Assembly: GCA_030148045.1 (NCBI GenBank)
Contig: JASBUE010000100.1
Coordinates: forward strand, 1 to 21,346
Reading direction: 5' to 3'
Source of the DNA: Candidatus Tenderia sp.
GTDB taxonomy: Bacteria; Pseudomonadota; Gammaproteobacteria; Tenderiales; Tenderiaceae
Length of the DNA: 21,346 nt
Of the stretch, positions 1 to 7,923 are shown piece after piece (the stretch's first letter is position 1; each line of letters begins with the position of its first letter). The translations under genes were made by a program, and so were the position numbers. The notes under the pieces are model-generated. The model was not told the origin of the DNA, did not search any database, and saw nothing but the letters and a program-made list of their open reading frames with translations.

Positions 1-871
1 GCCTTATGAAGAGTGGGCCACAGTGGTGGCCCCGTATCAGCCCAGGGACGCCGCCATCAGCATGGCGCAGCCGCTGATGAAACAGCTGAGTCCCACGACT
101 ATGGCGCTGGGCGATCTGTTGCTGGCCATGCTCAAGCATCATCAGGTCGAGGGCTACACCGATTACGACGACTATTATGCTTACCTGCGTGCCGCCCTGG
201 AGCGAATGCCTGCATCGGTCAAAGGCGGCAAGTCCGGCGATGCTTTCTGGTCGGCGGTTCTGCAGCAGGGCCTCATTAAGGCACCCGCCAAGACCGGATC
301 ACTCAAGGTCAGTCTGGGCGACATCAGACAGTCGGGTTACCAGTCCGGTGGCGATTACCCGCTGCATCTGGTGCCTTCCACCAACCAGAACATGTATGAC
401 GGCCGTAACGCCAATCTGCCCTGGTTGCAGGAGGCGCCGGACCAGATCAGCAAGGTGTTCTGGGATTCCTGGGCCGAGATTCACCCCAAGACCGCCGCCA
501 AGCTGGGTGTCAAGGAGGGGGACTATATCCGCATCGAGTCCGAGCACGGTGCTATTGAGACCCAGGTTTACATCTATAAAGGCGTGCATATGGACGCTAT
601 TGCCGTGCCCATGGGCCGCGGTCATGAAGAGTACGGCCGTTACGCCAAGGGTGTAGGTGTCAATCCGCTCAAGATTCTCAGTCCCGCGATTGAGAAGCGG
701 AGTGGCGAGATGGCGACCTATGCAACGCGTGTGCGCGTTAGCAAGACTGGCCGCCATGCCGAGTTGCCGCGATTGGGTGGTAGTGAAACCCAGGTGGGCC
801 GCCGCCTGGTGAGCACGGTGACGGCCGGGGTTTTCAGAAGGACTGAGGGAGGCGATACCAATGTCGCTTAA
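1..871 (+). CDS. actB: ACIII molybdopterin-oxidoreductase-like subunit ActB1, C-terminal part (5' end outside window)
   Basis: The frame is open from the first bases of the window (positions 2-871, stop TAA), so this is the last ~289 residues of a larger protein. The stretch from about VPSTNQNMYDGRNANLPWLQ through IHPKTAAKLGVKEGDYIRIE looks like the molydopterin dinucleotide-binding C-terminal domain of complex iron-sulfur molybdoenzymes. The following genes (iron-sulfur subunit, two NrfD-like proteins, DUF3341, cytochrome c) identify the set as Alternative Complex III. In that complex this subunit is periplasm-facing, and from family knowledge it has lost the molybdenum cofactor. In most ACIII operons this part is fused to the iron-sulfur domain; here it stops with TAA and overlaps the next gene by 11 bp, so translation is probably coupled. 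The pentahaem ActA gene would be expected upstream. The fold is clear; the ActB name rests mainly on context. Confidence 0.85.
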   Translation, partial: PYEEWATVVAPYQPRDAAISMAQPLMKQLSPTTMALGDLLLAMLKHHQVEGYTDYDDYYAYLRAALERMPASVKGGKSGDAFWSAVLQQGLIKAPAKTGSLKVSLGDIRQSGYQSGGDYPLHLVPSTNQNMYDGRNANLPWLQEAPDQISKVFWDSWAEIHPKTAAKLGVKEGDYIRIESEHGAIETQVYIYKGVHMDAIAVPMGRGHEEYGRYAKGVGVNPLKILSPAIEKRSGEMATYATRVRVSKTGRHAELPRLGGSETQVGRRLVSTVTAGVFRRTEGGDTNVA

Positions 872-1706
872 GAATATACTCGAGAACTGGTCTGCCTACC
901 GCAAGGGTAACGAGGAAGGTGGTTTTCACGACTATGAACATATGTGGGAGATGGCCATCGACCTGAACAGATGCACAGGTTGTAATGCCTGTTCCGTCGC
1001 CTGTTATGCGGAAAACAATCTGCCAGTCGTGGGCAGGGAGCGCATGAGGAAAGGCCAGGGTATGCACTGGCTGCGGGTCGAGCGCTACTGGGACGAGCCC
1101 CAGCTCGGTGGTGACGATAAGGAATACCAGGAGCGTGGCGGCAGTTTTCTGCCCATGATGTGCCAGCAGTGTAATGCCGCGACCTGCGAGCCGGTATGCC
1201 CGGTGGCGGCCACCTACCACACCCCCGACGGCCTGAATGCCCAGGTGTATAACCGCTGTGTCGGTTCGCGTTACTGCTCCAATAACTGTCCCTACCGCCT
1301 GCGCTATTTCAACTTCTATTCCTATTATGAAGATTCATGGCCGGAGCCGCTGCACATGCAGCTCAATCCCGACCTCAGCGTGCGCGACAAGGGGGTGATG
1401 GAGAAGTGTACCTTCTGTGTCCAGCGTATCCGTACCGCCAAGGATACCGCGCGCCGTGAAGGCCGTGAAGTGCGTGACGGTGACGTGATCACCGCTTGCG
1501 CCCAGACCTGTCCGACGGAAGCCATCGTCTTCGGCGACATGCTGGACGAGAACTCCAAGGTGCGCAAAATCTGGCGTGCGCAGCAGGTCGAGCTCGGCAA
1601 GACCGAGCAGCACAAGAGCAACCCCGAGTTGCGCGGCTATCGCGTGCTGGAGGGGCTGAATACCGATCCTTGTGTGACGTATCTCGATAGGGTGCGCGAA
1701 GCCTGA
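861..1706 (+). CDS. actB2: ACIII iron-sulfur subunit ActB2 (four-cluster ferredoxin-like)
   Basis: A 281-residue protein of the DmsB/PsrB/NrfC ferredoxin type that carries electrons through the complex. Cysteines fall in four groups: C38/C41/C44/C48, C101/C104/C109/C113, C133/C139/C143 and C183/C186 with C213/C217. In the third group the motif is CVGSRYCSNNC, with Ser136 where a four-cysteine motif would have Cys. That leaves 15 ligands and predicts three [4Fe-4S] clusters and one [3Fe-4S] cluster, as known for ActB. There is no Tat signal, as expected if it is exported with its partner. The start ATG lies inside the end of the preceding gene, with a good GAGGGAGG ribosome site about 8 bases upstream. 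It would normally be the C-terminal half of a fused ActB. Confidence 0.88.
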   Translation: MSLKNILENWSAYRKGNEEGGFHDYEHMWEMAIDLNRCTGCNACSVACYAENNLPVVGRERMRKGQGMHWLRVERYWDEPQLGGDDKEYQERGGSFLPMMCQQCNAATCEPVCPVAATYHTPDGLNAQVYNRCVGSRYCSNNCPYRLRYFNFYSYYEDSWPEPLHMQLNPDLSVRDKGVMEKCTFCVQRIRTAKDTARREGREVRDGDVITACAQTCPTEAIVFGDMLDENSKVRKIWRAQQVELGKTEQHKSNPELRGYRVLEGLNTDPCVTYLDRVREA

Positions 1707-1760
1707 TATGGGCGGGTGCAATTGAGTAAGGCCATACAAACAATCAACGTGGTGTGACCT

Positions 1761-3170
1761 ATGCAAACTAAAGATATAAACGAAAATATAGCTTGGGCGA
1801 AGATCAACGAGGATGTGCTCCGCAGTATGGAGAATCCTAGCATGGGGTACTGGATCGCCGTTGCTGCTTCTGTCGCGATGGTGATGGTCGCGGTGGTGGC
1901 GGAGATTTATCAATACCAGACCGGCATGGGAGTCGGCAACCTCAACTGGCCCCATATGTGGGATCTGTATATTGCCACCTTCGTGTTCTGGATCGGGATG
2001 AGTCATTCGGGCACGCTGCTGTCTGCGATTCTGCACATTATCCAGGCGGATTGGCGTAAACCGATCTACCGCTTCGCCGAAGCGATGACGACCTTTTCCC
2101 TGATGACTGCGGGTCTGTTTCCGATCATCCATCTGGGGCGTGTCTGGAATATGTACTGGGTGCTGCCCTATGTTTCAGATCGCGGTATCTGGCCCAACTT
2201 CCGTTCGCCCCTGATCTGGGACGCCTTCGCGATCACCACTTACCTGACCTCGTCGGCCCTGTTTCTGTTCATCGGCATGATTCCCGACCTGGCGATTTGC
2301 CGTGACAATGCGCGCGGCTGGCGTCAAAAGCTGTATACGGTGCTGTCGCTGGGCTGGCAGGGAGATGACCGTCAATGGCGTAATTTCCGCAAAATCTATC
2401 TGCTGATGGCCTGTTTCCTGATTCCGTTGGCGGTATCGGTTCATTCCATCGTGTCCGCTGACTTTGCCATGTCGATCATGCCGGGCTGGCACGTAACGAC
2501 CTTCCCGCCCTACTTCGTGGCGGGTGCATTGTACTCCGGCTGTGCCGCGATCATTACTCTGTTTGTCATCCTGCGCTATTTCTTCCGCTTCGATGACTAT
2601 ATGACGATCCCGATCCTTGAGAAGATCTGCAAACTGACCTTCGCCATTGCCATGGTATGGACCTATCTGGTTCTGATCGAGTTCGCTTCGGTGTGGTACG
2701 GCCATGATATGGTGGCCAAGGAGGCGTTGCTGGGCAGGTTTACCGGGCCGTATTCGGGATTGTTCTGGTTGATGCTGTTCTTAGGGAGCGTGCTGCCCTT
2801 TACCTTGGCTTTCGAAAAATTGCGGCGCCATCTTCCCACCATGTTTGTAGTCTCTTTGCTGTTAAATCTGGGTATGTGGCTGGAGCGTTACATGATCGTT
2901 ACGCCGACCCTGGCGCTGTCCTATTACCCCTTTGCCTGGGACACCATGTGGCCCAGCATGGTGCAGTGGGGGATCGTTTTCGGCAGCTTCGGATGGTTTG
3001 CTCTGCTATTCCTGATTTTCGTCAAGGTGTTTCCGTCGGTATCCATGTATGAAGTCAAGGAAATGGTATTCCACCGTCGTCATTACCATAGCTCGGAACT
3101 GGCTACCCAGCTCCATCGCCGTGCCGGTGACCCGAAGCCGGGTGAGCAACCGAGTACAGAAGGAGCTTGA
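1761..3170 (+). CDS. actC: ACIII NrfD/PsrC-like membrane subunit ActC
   Basis: A 469-residue polytopic membrane protein of the NrfD/PsrC family, with roughly ten hydrophobic segments beginning near residue 30 (YWIAVAASVAMVMVAVVAEI). In ACIII, ActC binds quinol on the periplasmic side and docks the iron-sulfur subunit. Family-like features include the segment around WPHMWDLYIATFVFWIGMSH and the Trp/Tyr-rich WYGHDMV region. The soluble tail (about 425-469) is charged, with a His-rich FHRRHYHSSE patch. The gene starts 54 bases after the iron-sulfur gene; the ribosome site is weak and no terminator lies between, so it belongs to the same operon. Length and context separate it from the shorter second NrfD-like subunit downstream. 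Assignment is confident. Confidence 0.88.
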   Translation: MQTKDINENIAWAKINEDVLRSMENPSMGYWIAVAASVAMVMVAVVAEIYQYQTGMGVGNLNWPHMWDLYIATFVFWIGMSHSGTLLSAILHIIQADWRKPIYRFAEAMTTFSLMTAGLFPIIHLGRVWNMYWVLPYVSDRGIWPNFRSPLIWDAFAITTYLTSSALFLFIGMIPDLAICRDNARGWRQKLYTVLSLGWQGDDRQWRNFRKIYLLMACFLIPLAVSVHSIVSADFAMSIMPGWHVTTFPPYFVAGALYSGCAAIITLFVILRYFFRFDDYMTIPILEKICKLTFAIAMVWTYLVLIEFASVWYGHDMVAKEALLGRFTGPYSGLFWLMLFLGSVLPFTLAFEKLRRHLPTMFVVSLLLNLGMWLERYMIVTPTLALSYYPFAWDTMWPSMVQWGIVFGSFGWFALLFLIFVKVFPSVSMYEVKEMVFHRRHYHSSELATQLHRRAGDPKPGEQPSTEGA

Positions 3171-3172
3171 TC

Positions 3173-3700
3173 ATGAGACGCTATTATGTAATGGGTTTGT
3201 TTAGTAATTTCGAAGAGGCCTTTGCGGCAATCTCGGAAATCCGTCAACATTCCATTCCCGGTGTGTCGATTGATGACGTGACGTTGAAATCGCCGATCGA
3301 GCATCCCGAAATCGAAGAGATATTGGGAGACCGCGGCTCCCCGGTGCCAAAATTCACACTTTTCGGTGCCATCTTCGGGATCGTTTTCGGCTTTCTCTTT
3401 CTGGCGTCGGCCCAGGCCTCCTTCCTGGTGCAGCCACAGGGCGGTAAGCCGGTGGTCCCGCTGCCGTCGAACATCGTTCTGACCTACGAAATGCTAATTC
3501 TGTTCGGGGTGATTTCGACGCTGATCGGTTTCTTGATCAGTGCCCGTCTGATGACCAGGCGGCATCCCCTTTACTCCGAAAAGGTCAGCCTCGACCAGAT
3601 CGGCGTGATGCTGGAGCTGGACGAAAAGAACGTCGATTCTATCAAGGGGCTGTTCAAGAAGCACAAGGTATTGGAAATTCGTGAAGAGGTGTCGCAATGA
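3173..3700 (+). CDS. actD: ACIII subunit ActD (DUF3341)
   Basis: A 175-residue protein with an N-terminal soluble domain beginning RRYYVMGLFSNFEEAFAAI, typical of DUF3341. Two hydrophobic hairpin segments follow (about residues 62-83, FGAIFGIVFGFLFLASAQAS, and about 107-128, MLILFGVISTLIGFLISARL). The C-terminal tail is charged (LDEKNVDSIKGLFKKHKVLE). In ACIII, ActD is a small structural subunit anchored by two helices. I chose the ATG at 3173 because AAGGAG lies 7 bases before it; the frame can be read from an upstream TTG at 3167 but that codon has no spacing to a ribosome site. The previous gene stops at 3168-3170, so the two are almost joined, and the stop of this gene overlaps the next start as ATGA. 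Confidence 0.9.
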   Translation: MRRYYVMGLFSNFEEAFAAISEIRQHSIPGVSIDDVTLKSPIEHPEIEEILGDRGSPVPKFTLFGAIFGIVFGFLFLASAQASFLVQPQGGKPVVPLPSNIVLTYEMLILFGVISTLIGFLISARLMTRRHPLYSEKVSLDQIGVMLELDEKNVDSIKGLFKKHKVLEIREEVSQ

Positions 3701-4242
3701 GGCTTAAGAGTGTAATTGCAGCGGCGGCGCTGATGGTACCGGCGGCGGCCATGGCTTGGCCCTGGTCGACCGATATGATGAACCAGCCGAGCATCAAGCC
3801 GCAGGAAGGCAAAATGGTCGACTTCCCCGAGCGCTCTATCCCCGTCGGCGGTATCCCGACCCAGGTGGCAGATCGTGAAGCGGCAAAGCCGATGAAAAGT
3901 CCGATTGAGCCCACCCCTGAATCAATCGCCGAGGGGCGGACCCTGTTCAAGATCTACTGCGCCGCCTGTCATGGCCAGACCGGTGCGGGGGATTCTCCGG
4001 TCAGCGGCAAGATCGGCGCCATCGCCCTGAATGACAGCTATGTGCAAGAGAATCTGACCGAAGGCTGGATTTGGGGAACCATCACTTTCGGCAGCTATGT
4101 GATGCCGGCCTATGGAGTGCCGCAAGGCAAGCGCGGTTCCAACGACCTGAATGTTGAAGAGCGTTGGCATGTGGTGAATTACATCAAGCATGGTCTGGTG
4201 AAGGACCATGCAGCGGCAACAAGAACCGCCGCAGCCGAGTAA
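3697..4242 (+). CDS. actE: ACIII monohaem cytochrome c subunit ActE
   Basis: A 181-residue exported cytochrome c. Residues 1-20 form a signal peptide ending AAAMA. One haem-binding motif, CAACH, sits at residues 88-92, and Met136 in GSYVMPAYG is the likely sixth ligand. In ACIII, ActE passes electrons onward to soluble carriers or an oxidase. The start overlaps the ActD stop (ATGA), and GAAGAGG is placed as the ribosome site. No Cys follows the signal peptide (the sequence reads AMAWPWS), so the lipoprotein attachment described for ActE in other organisms is not visible here; the mature protein would be soluble or held by its partners. The long linker before the haem (about 21-75) is Pro-rich. 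Family assignment is firm. Confidence 0.9.
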   Translation: MRLKSVIAAAALMVPAAAMAWPWSTDMMNQPSIKPQEGKMVDFPERSIPVGGIPTQVADREAAKPMKSPIEPTPESIAEGRTLFKIYCAACHGQTGAGDSPVSGKIGAIALNDSYVQENLTEGWIWGTITFGSYVMPAYGVPQGKRGSNDLNVEERWHVVNYIKHGLVKDHAAATRTAAAE

Positions 4243-4285
4243 TTCAGTGAATAATACTATTTAGAGATAGAACACAGGGGTTAGC

Positions 4286-5326
4286 ATGGAAAACTTCGGT
4301 TTCTGGTCGGTTGTAATCACCAACTTTTTAATTGTGCTCTACCTGGCCCTGGGAGGGGTGACCTTGACGGCCGCATTGCATCTGGCAAATGGCAAATGGC
4401 GCTTTCAAATCCGCTCGCTGGCATGTTCACTGGCGGTGTTGTTTCCCATTGCGTTTGTCCTGTTGCTGATCATCCTGACAGCGGGTGAGTCGGCCTTCCC
4501 ATGGTTGGCTCACGCTCATGACGAAGGCCATCACATGCCGGGTTGGCAAAACTATACCTTTCTGGTGGCACGTAACATCATTGGCTTTCTGGTCGTGACC
4601 GGATTCTATCTGCTGTTTATCAAGTGGCAGTACGACACCACCGTCGATAGTTCCTATGCCGTGCAGCGACGCTTCCGCAACCTCGCCCTGATGATCCCGT
4701 TTGTCTATTTCATCTACGGCACCATGGTTGCCTGGGATTTCGAAATGACCATGCTGCCTGGCTGGCACAGCGCCAGTTATGGTGCCTATCATTTCCAGAG
4801 CAATTTCCACATGTTCCTGGGCTTCTTCACCATCTTCCTGTTCTTCCTGTATCGTTCGGGCAAGCTGGTGAATCCCTTTGAGGGTTATATCTTCAACTTC
4901 ATGGCCCAGTTCATGCTGGCGATGACCATCCTGTGGACCTATCTCTACTTCACCCAGTACCTGATCATGTGGTACGGCCGTCTGCCGGAAGAGATGGGGC
5001 GTTATTTCGCCATGATGGGGGAGATGGGTGGCTTGTGGTGGCTGTTCCTGACGCTCAAGTTTATCATCCCGTTCTGTACCTTGGCGATCACGCCTAATCG
5101 TCACAACCCGCCGGTGATCGTGATGGTGGCAACGAGTATCGTGCTGGGTACCTGGATCGAACGTTACACCTGGATTTCAGGGTCTGTCGCAAACGAGTAT
5201 ACCCACATACCCATGTCGTCGATCGCCGACATCGTCGTGACCTTGGTGGTCTTCGCCGTGTGCTGGTTTGCCGTGAAGTGGAGTCTGGTGCGTTACGGCC
5301 TGATCCGCAGCGGCAGAGGCAGCTGA
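4286..5326 (+). CDS. actF: ACIII second NrfD-like membrane subunit ActF
   Basis: A 346-residue membrane protein with about eight to ten hydrophobic helices (first at about 9-30, last at about 313-333). Its segments TMVAWDFEMTMLPGWHSASY and LWTYLYFTQYLIMWYGRLPE match the second NrfD-like ACIII subunit, and the first echoes the MSIMPGWHV segment of ActC, as expected for paralogues that arose by duplication. ActF completes the membrane part of the complex. It follows the cytochrome gene by 43 bases, with AGGGG as ribosome site, and ends about 12 bases before a strong intrinsic terminator, which marks the end of the operon. No cytochrome oxidase genes follow, unlike many ACIII loci. Confidence 0.87.
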   Translation: MENFGFWSVVITNFLIVLYLALGGVTLTAALHLANGKWRFQIRSLACSLAVLFPIAFVLLLIILTAGESAFPWLAHAHDEGHHMPGWQNYTFLVARNIIGFLVVTGFYLLFIKWQYDTTVDSSYAVQRRFRNLALMIPFVYFIYGTMVAWDFEMTMLPGWHSASYGAYHFQSNFHMFLGFFTIFLFFLYRSGKLVNPFEGYIFNFMAQFMLAMTILWTYLYFTQYLIMWYGRLPEEMGRYFAMMGEMGGLWWLFLTLKFIIPFCTLAITPNRHNPPVIVMVATSIVLGTWIERYTWISGSVANEYTHIPMSSIADIVVTLVVFAVCWFAVKWSLVRYGLIRSGRGS

Positions 5327-5337
5327 CCTGAGACGCG

Positions 5338-5366
5338 AAAAGGCGGGCCCCGAGCCCGCCTTTTTT
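5338..5366. terminator. Bidirectional intrinsic terminator after actF
   Basis: Stem GGCGGGC (5342-5348) and GCCCGCC (5354-5360) with loop CCCGA. AAAA precedes the stem and TTTTTT follows it, so it can end transcription both from actF (+) and from the convergent minus-strand gene that stops at 5371. Confidence 0.93.
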
Positions 5367-5370
5367 ATCG

Positions 5371-6330
5371 CTAACGATCACCCTTGGCGTGCCGCTCCAG
5401 CCAGCCGATGATGCGTCTGGTGAGCATGAACTCGGCACCACGAAAATCGTGACCGGCGCCATCGATACGAATCTGGCGAAACGAGATATAGCCTTGGGAT
5501 TTCTGGGTCGAACTTTTGGCGATGGCGGAATGCTTATAGGGCTCGAGCCGATTGCTGCGCATGGCGGAGTCGCTCGAGATCTTGGCTGCCAGTGCGCGCT
5601 CCCTGGCAGAGTTGGTAACGTGATCCAGATCATTGCCGCCATAAATGTCGAGGATGGGCAGGTTGATTCTTTCCAACTGACCCGGGGTGGAGTCGTCTCC
5701 CTCCTGGCCATGCAGTACGCCAAGGCTGATGGCGACAAAGGCACGGATAAACTCGCTCGGCTGGCTGGACAGATACTTGCTGGCCGCCATGGCGCCGCTG
5801 CCATGACCCAATAGAACCAGATTGTTGAAACCGCTGTTGCGCATATAGGTGATGGCGCCATTGATGCGTCCGTCGATGGTTGCCTGTTGTTCCAGGTAAG
5901 CAGCGGGTCGGTCGAGTGCAGGCAGCTGGATCGCGAGAGTCGACCAACCGTGCAGCGGCAGCCGCTGTCGCAGCGGGCGCACCACTTCGGGTTTGTCGGG
6001 ATGGCTGCCGGCATCGTGCAGAATAATCACGCCGCCCTTGGGCTGGCCGCTCTGGTCCGGGTTGAAGACGGAAAAATACCTCGTCTGCTCGCCGTCCAGC
6101 CACACCGCCTGACCATCTTGAAGGCCCTGCTCCAGCGCCTCGCCCAGCGCCGCGGAGCCGGCCAAGGCGACGGTCGTGGTTGACAACAGGCAGAGCGCAG
6201 CGGCCCATGCATGCCGCGCGCCGTTAGAAATTAATCTTCTAAAACAGAATGTTATGACGGTTGAGTGGCGACGACCGGGCCCCGTTCCGGCACCGCTGTC
6301 CCGAAAGCAGAAATTATTGTCAGAATTCAT
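5371..6330 (-). CDS. Exported alpha/beta-hydrolase-like protein, DUF3530 type
   Basis: A protein of about 319 residues from the ATG at 6330. Beyond a hydrophobic secretion-type segment (AWAAALCLLSTTTVALAG) comes an alpha/beta-hydrolase pattern: GGVIILHDAGSHPDKPEVV near the start of the fold, a nucleophile elbow GHGSG (Ser about residue 178), an acidic strand ILDIYGGNDLD and a late His in DGAGHDF. Substrate is unknown; the family members I recall are annotated only as DUF3530. The start is uncertain: the frame is open to 6414, the ATG at 6330 has no convincing ribosome site, and about 40 residues would precede the hydrophobic segment, long for a signal peptide. It is convergent with actF across a shared terminator and divergent from rpe. 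Confidence 0.75.
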   Translation of the reverse strand: MNSDNNFCFRDSGAGTGPGRRHSTVITFCFRRLISNGARHAWAAALCLLSTTTVALAGSAALGEALEQGLQDGQAVWLDGEQTRYFSVFNPDQSGQPKGGVIILHDAGSHPDKPEVVRPLRQRLPLHGWSTLAIQLPALDRPAAYLEQQATIDGRINGAITYMRNSGFNNLVLLGHGSGAMAASKYLSSQPSEFIRAFVAISLGVLHGQEGDDSTPGQLERINLPILDIYGGNDLDHVTNSARERALAAKISSDSAMRSNRLEPYKHSAIAKSSTQKSQGYISFRQIRIDGAGHDFRGAEFMLTRRIIGWLERHAKGDR

Positions 6331-6441
6331 AGGGTTAAACGCGTGAAAAAAATGTCCCGATCGGTTAAAGTTAGCGGCTATTTGCCCTCGGGGCTTTAAA
6401 CGTTTCCTTAGCATTCATCGCAACTACAAGAGGCCTTAACC

Positions 6442-7128
6442 ATGCCAGATTACAAAATCGCTCCTTCGATTTTGTCGGCCGACTTCGCCCGCCTGGGTGA
6501 GGAAGTCGTCAATGTGCTCAACGCCGGCGCCGATATCGTCCACTTCGATGTCATGGACAACCACTACGTGCCCAATCTCACCATCGGGCCACTGCTATGC
6601 GAAGCGCTGCGCAAACACGGCGTTACCGCCGACATCGATGTTCACCTCATGGTGAAGCCGGTGGACCGCATCATTCCCGATTTCGCCAAGGCCGGTGCCA
6701 CCTACATCACCTTCCATCCCGAGGCGTCCGAGCATATCGACCGCACGCTGCAGCTGATCAAGGGCGAAGGTTGCAAATCAGGGCTGGTGTTCAACCCCGC
6801 CACCCCGCTCGACGTGCTCAAGTACGTCATTGACAAGGTGGATATGGTCCTGCTGATGTCCGTAAACCCCGGCTTCGGCGGCCAGAGTTTCATTCCCTCG
6901 GCGCTGGACAAGCTGCGCGAAGTACGCAAGATCATCGACGACTCCGGCCGTGACATCCGCCTCGAGATCGACGGCGGCGTCAAGGTCGATAACATCCGCG
7001 AAATCGCCGCCGCCGGTGCCGACACCTTTGTCGCCGGTTCCGCGATTTTCAACGCGGCTAAGGAAAGTGATCCCAACGATTACGACAGCGTTATCGCCGC
7101 CATGCGTGAAGAGCTGGCCAAGGCATAA
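6442..7128 (+). CDS. rpe: Ribulose-phosphate 3-epimerase
   Basis: A 228-residue TIM-barrel protein that interconverts ribulose 5-phosphate and xylulose 5-phosphate in the pentose phosphate and Calvin pathways. Clear motifs are APSILSADFARLGEE at the N terminus, H34-F-D36-V-M-D39 in HFDVMDNHYVPN, DVHLM with His68, MSVNPGFGGQSF, and EIDGGV with catalytic Asp177, followed by AGADTFVAGSAIF at the phosphate site. Length is normal. The ribosome site AAGAGG lies before the ATG. The gph reading frame begins 6 bases after its stop, so both were probably one transcript leading towards trpE. Confidence 0.97.
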   Translation: MPDYKIAPSILSADFARLGEEVVNVLNAGADIVHFDVMDNHYVPNLTIGPLLCEALRKHGVTADIDVHLMVKPVDRIIPDFAKAGATYITFHPEASEHIDRTLQLIKGEGCKSGLVFNPATPLDVLKYVIDKVDMVLLMSVNPGFGGQSFIPSALDKLREVRKIIDDSGRDIRLEIDGGVKVDNIREIAAAGADTFVAGSAIFNAAKESDPNDYDSVIAAMREELAKA

Positions 7129-7134
7129 TTGCAC

Positions 7135-7806
7135 ATGCGTTTGAGTAAGCCGAAGCTGGTCCTGATCGACCTGGACGGCACGCTGGTGGACAGCGTGCCG
7201 GACCTGGCCTATTGCATTGATGAGATGATGAAGGTCCTGGGGCGTGAGCCCTGGGGTGAGGAAAAGGTGCGGGGCTGGGTTGGCAACGGTGTCGACCGCC
7301 TGGTGATGCGCGCCTTGACCGATACCTTGTGGGAAGACCCGGAGTCCGCCGATTTCTAGCGGGCCCGCCCCATTTTCATGAAGCTCTATGCCGACAACAC
7401 CAGTGGTCGCAGTCGCCTGTATCCGGGTGTGGTGGAAGGGATCGAGTTCTTGAGGGGCGAGGGTCTGAAGGTCGGCTGTGTCACCAACAAGGCGGAAGCC
7501 TTCACCGTTCCGCTGCTCAGGGATATGGGCATCTACGACAAGTTCGATGTCGTGGTCAGCGGTGACACCACGCCCAAGAAAAAGCCCGATCCAATGCCGC
7601 TGCTGTATGCCGCCAATCAGCTCGGCGTCAAGGCCGAAGACTGCATGATGGTGGGCGACTCCATGCACGACGTGGAGGCCGCCCGCAAGGCCGGCTTCCA
7701 GGTGGCCTGCGTGCCCTACGGCTATAACCACGGCGTGGATATCCGTGAAGCCGGTCCGGATGCTGTGATAGACTCGCTGGCGGAACTAAAAAATCTCTTT
7801 AAGTGA
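7135..7806 (+). pseudogene. gph: Phosphoglycolate phosphatase (HAD family) interrupted by an in-frame TAG
   Basis: One reading frame carries a complete Gph-like HAD phosphatase of about 223 codons, but codon 75 (7357-7359) is TAG. The first part has HAD motif I, DLDGTLVDS. The second part carries motif II (VTNKAEAF), the KKKPDP lysine and motif III (VGDSMHDVEAARKAGF), ending near YGYNHG. Frame is kept across the stop: ESADF, TAG, then RARPIFMKLYADN, where relatives continue unbroken. Intact Gph dephosphorylates 2-phosphoglycolate. The second piece could start at ATG 7378, but would lack the catalytic aspartate of motif I and has no ribosome site. TAG is an ordinary stop in trpE, trpD and other genes here, so recoding is unlikely. 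It is either a real nonsense mutation or a sequence error. ATG 7135 is preferred over TTG 7129. Confidence 0.85.
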
Positions 7807-7910
7807 TTCACTGACATGAGTATTGCCCGTCAAAGACAGCACAAGATGAACCCCGTCGGCAAACGATGGTGAAGCCGCGTTTGTTTCGGGATTTATTTGT
7901 GCTGTATTTG

Positions 7911-7917
7911 AAAGGTA
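7911..7917 (+). promoter_or_regulatory. Ribosome binding site that decides the trpE start
   Basis: AAAGGT at 7911-7916 lies 7 bases before the ATG at 7924 but only 1 base before the ATG at 7918, which favours 7924 as the trpE start. Confidence 0.6.
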
Positions 7918-7923
7918 ATGACG

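Noticed and set aside
1335..2132. A minus-strand frame across the actB2-actC junction
   Set aside because: It is antisense to two conserved ACIII genes and shows no recognisable protein features.
7357..7359. Readthrough or pyrrolysine at the gph TAG
   Set aside because: TAG ends other genes here, and there is no known reason for such a residue in Gph at this place.
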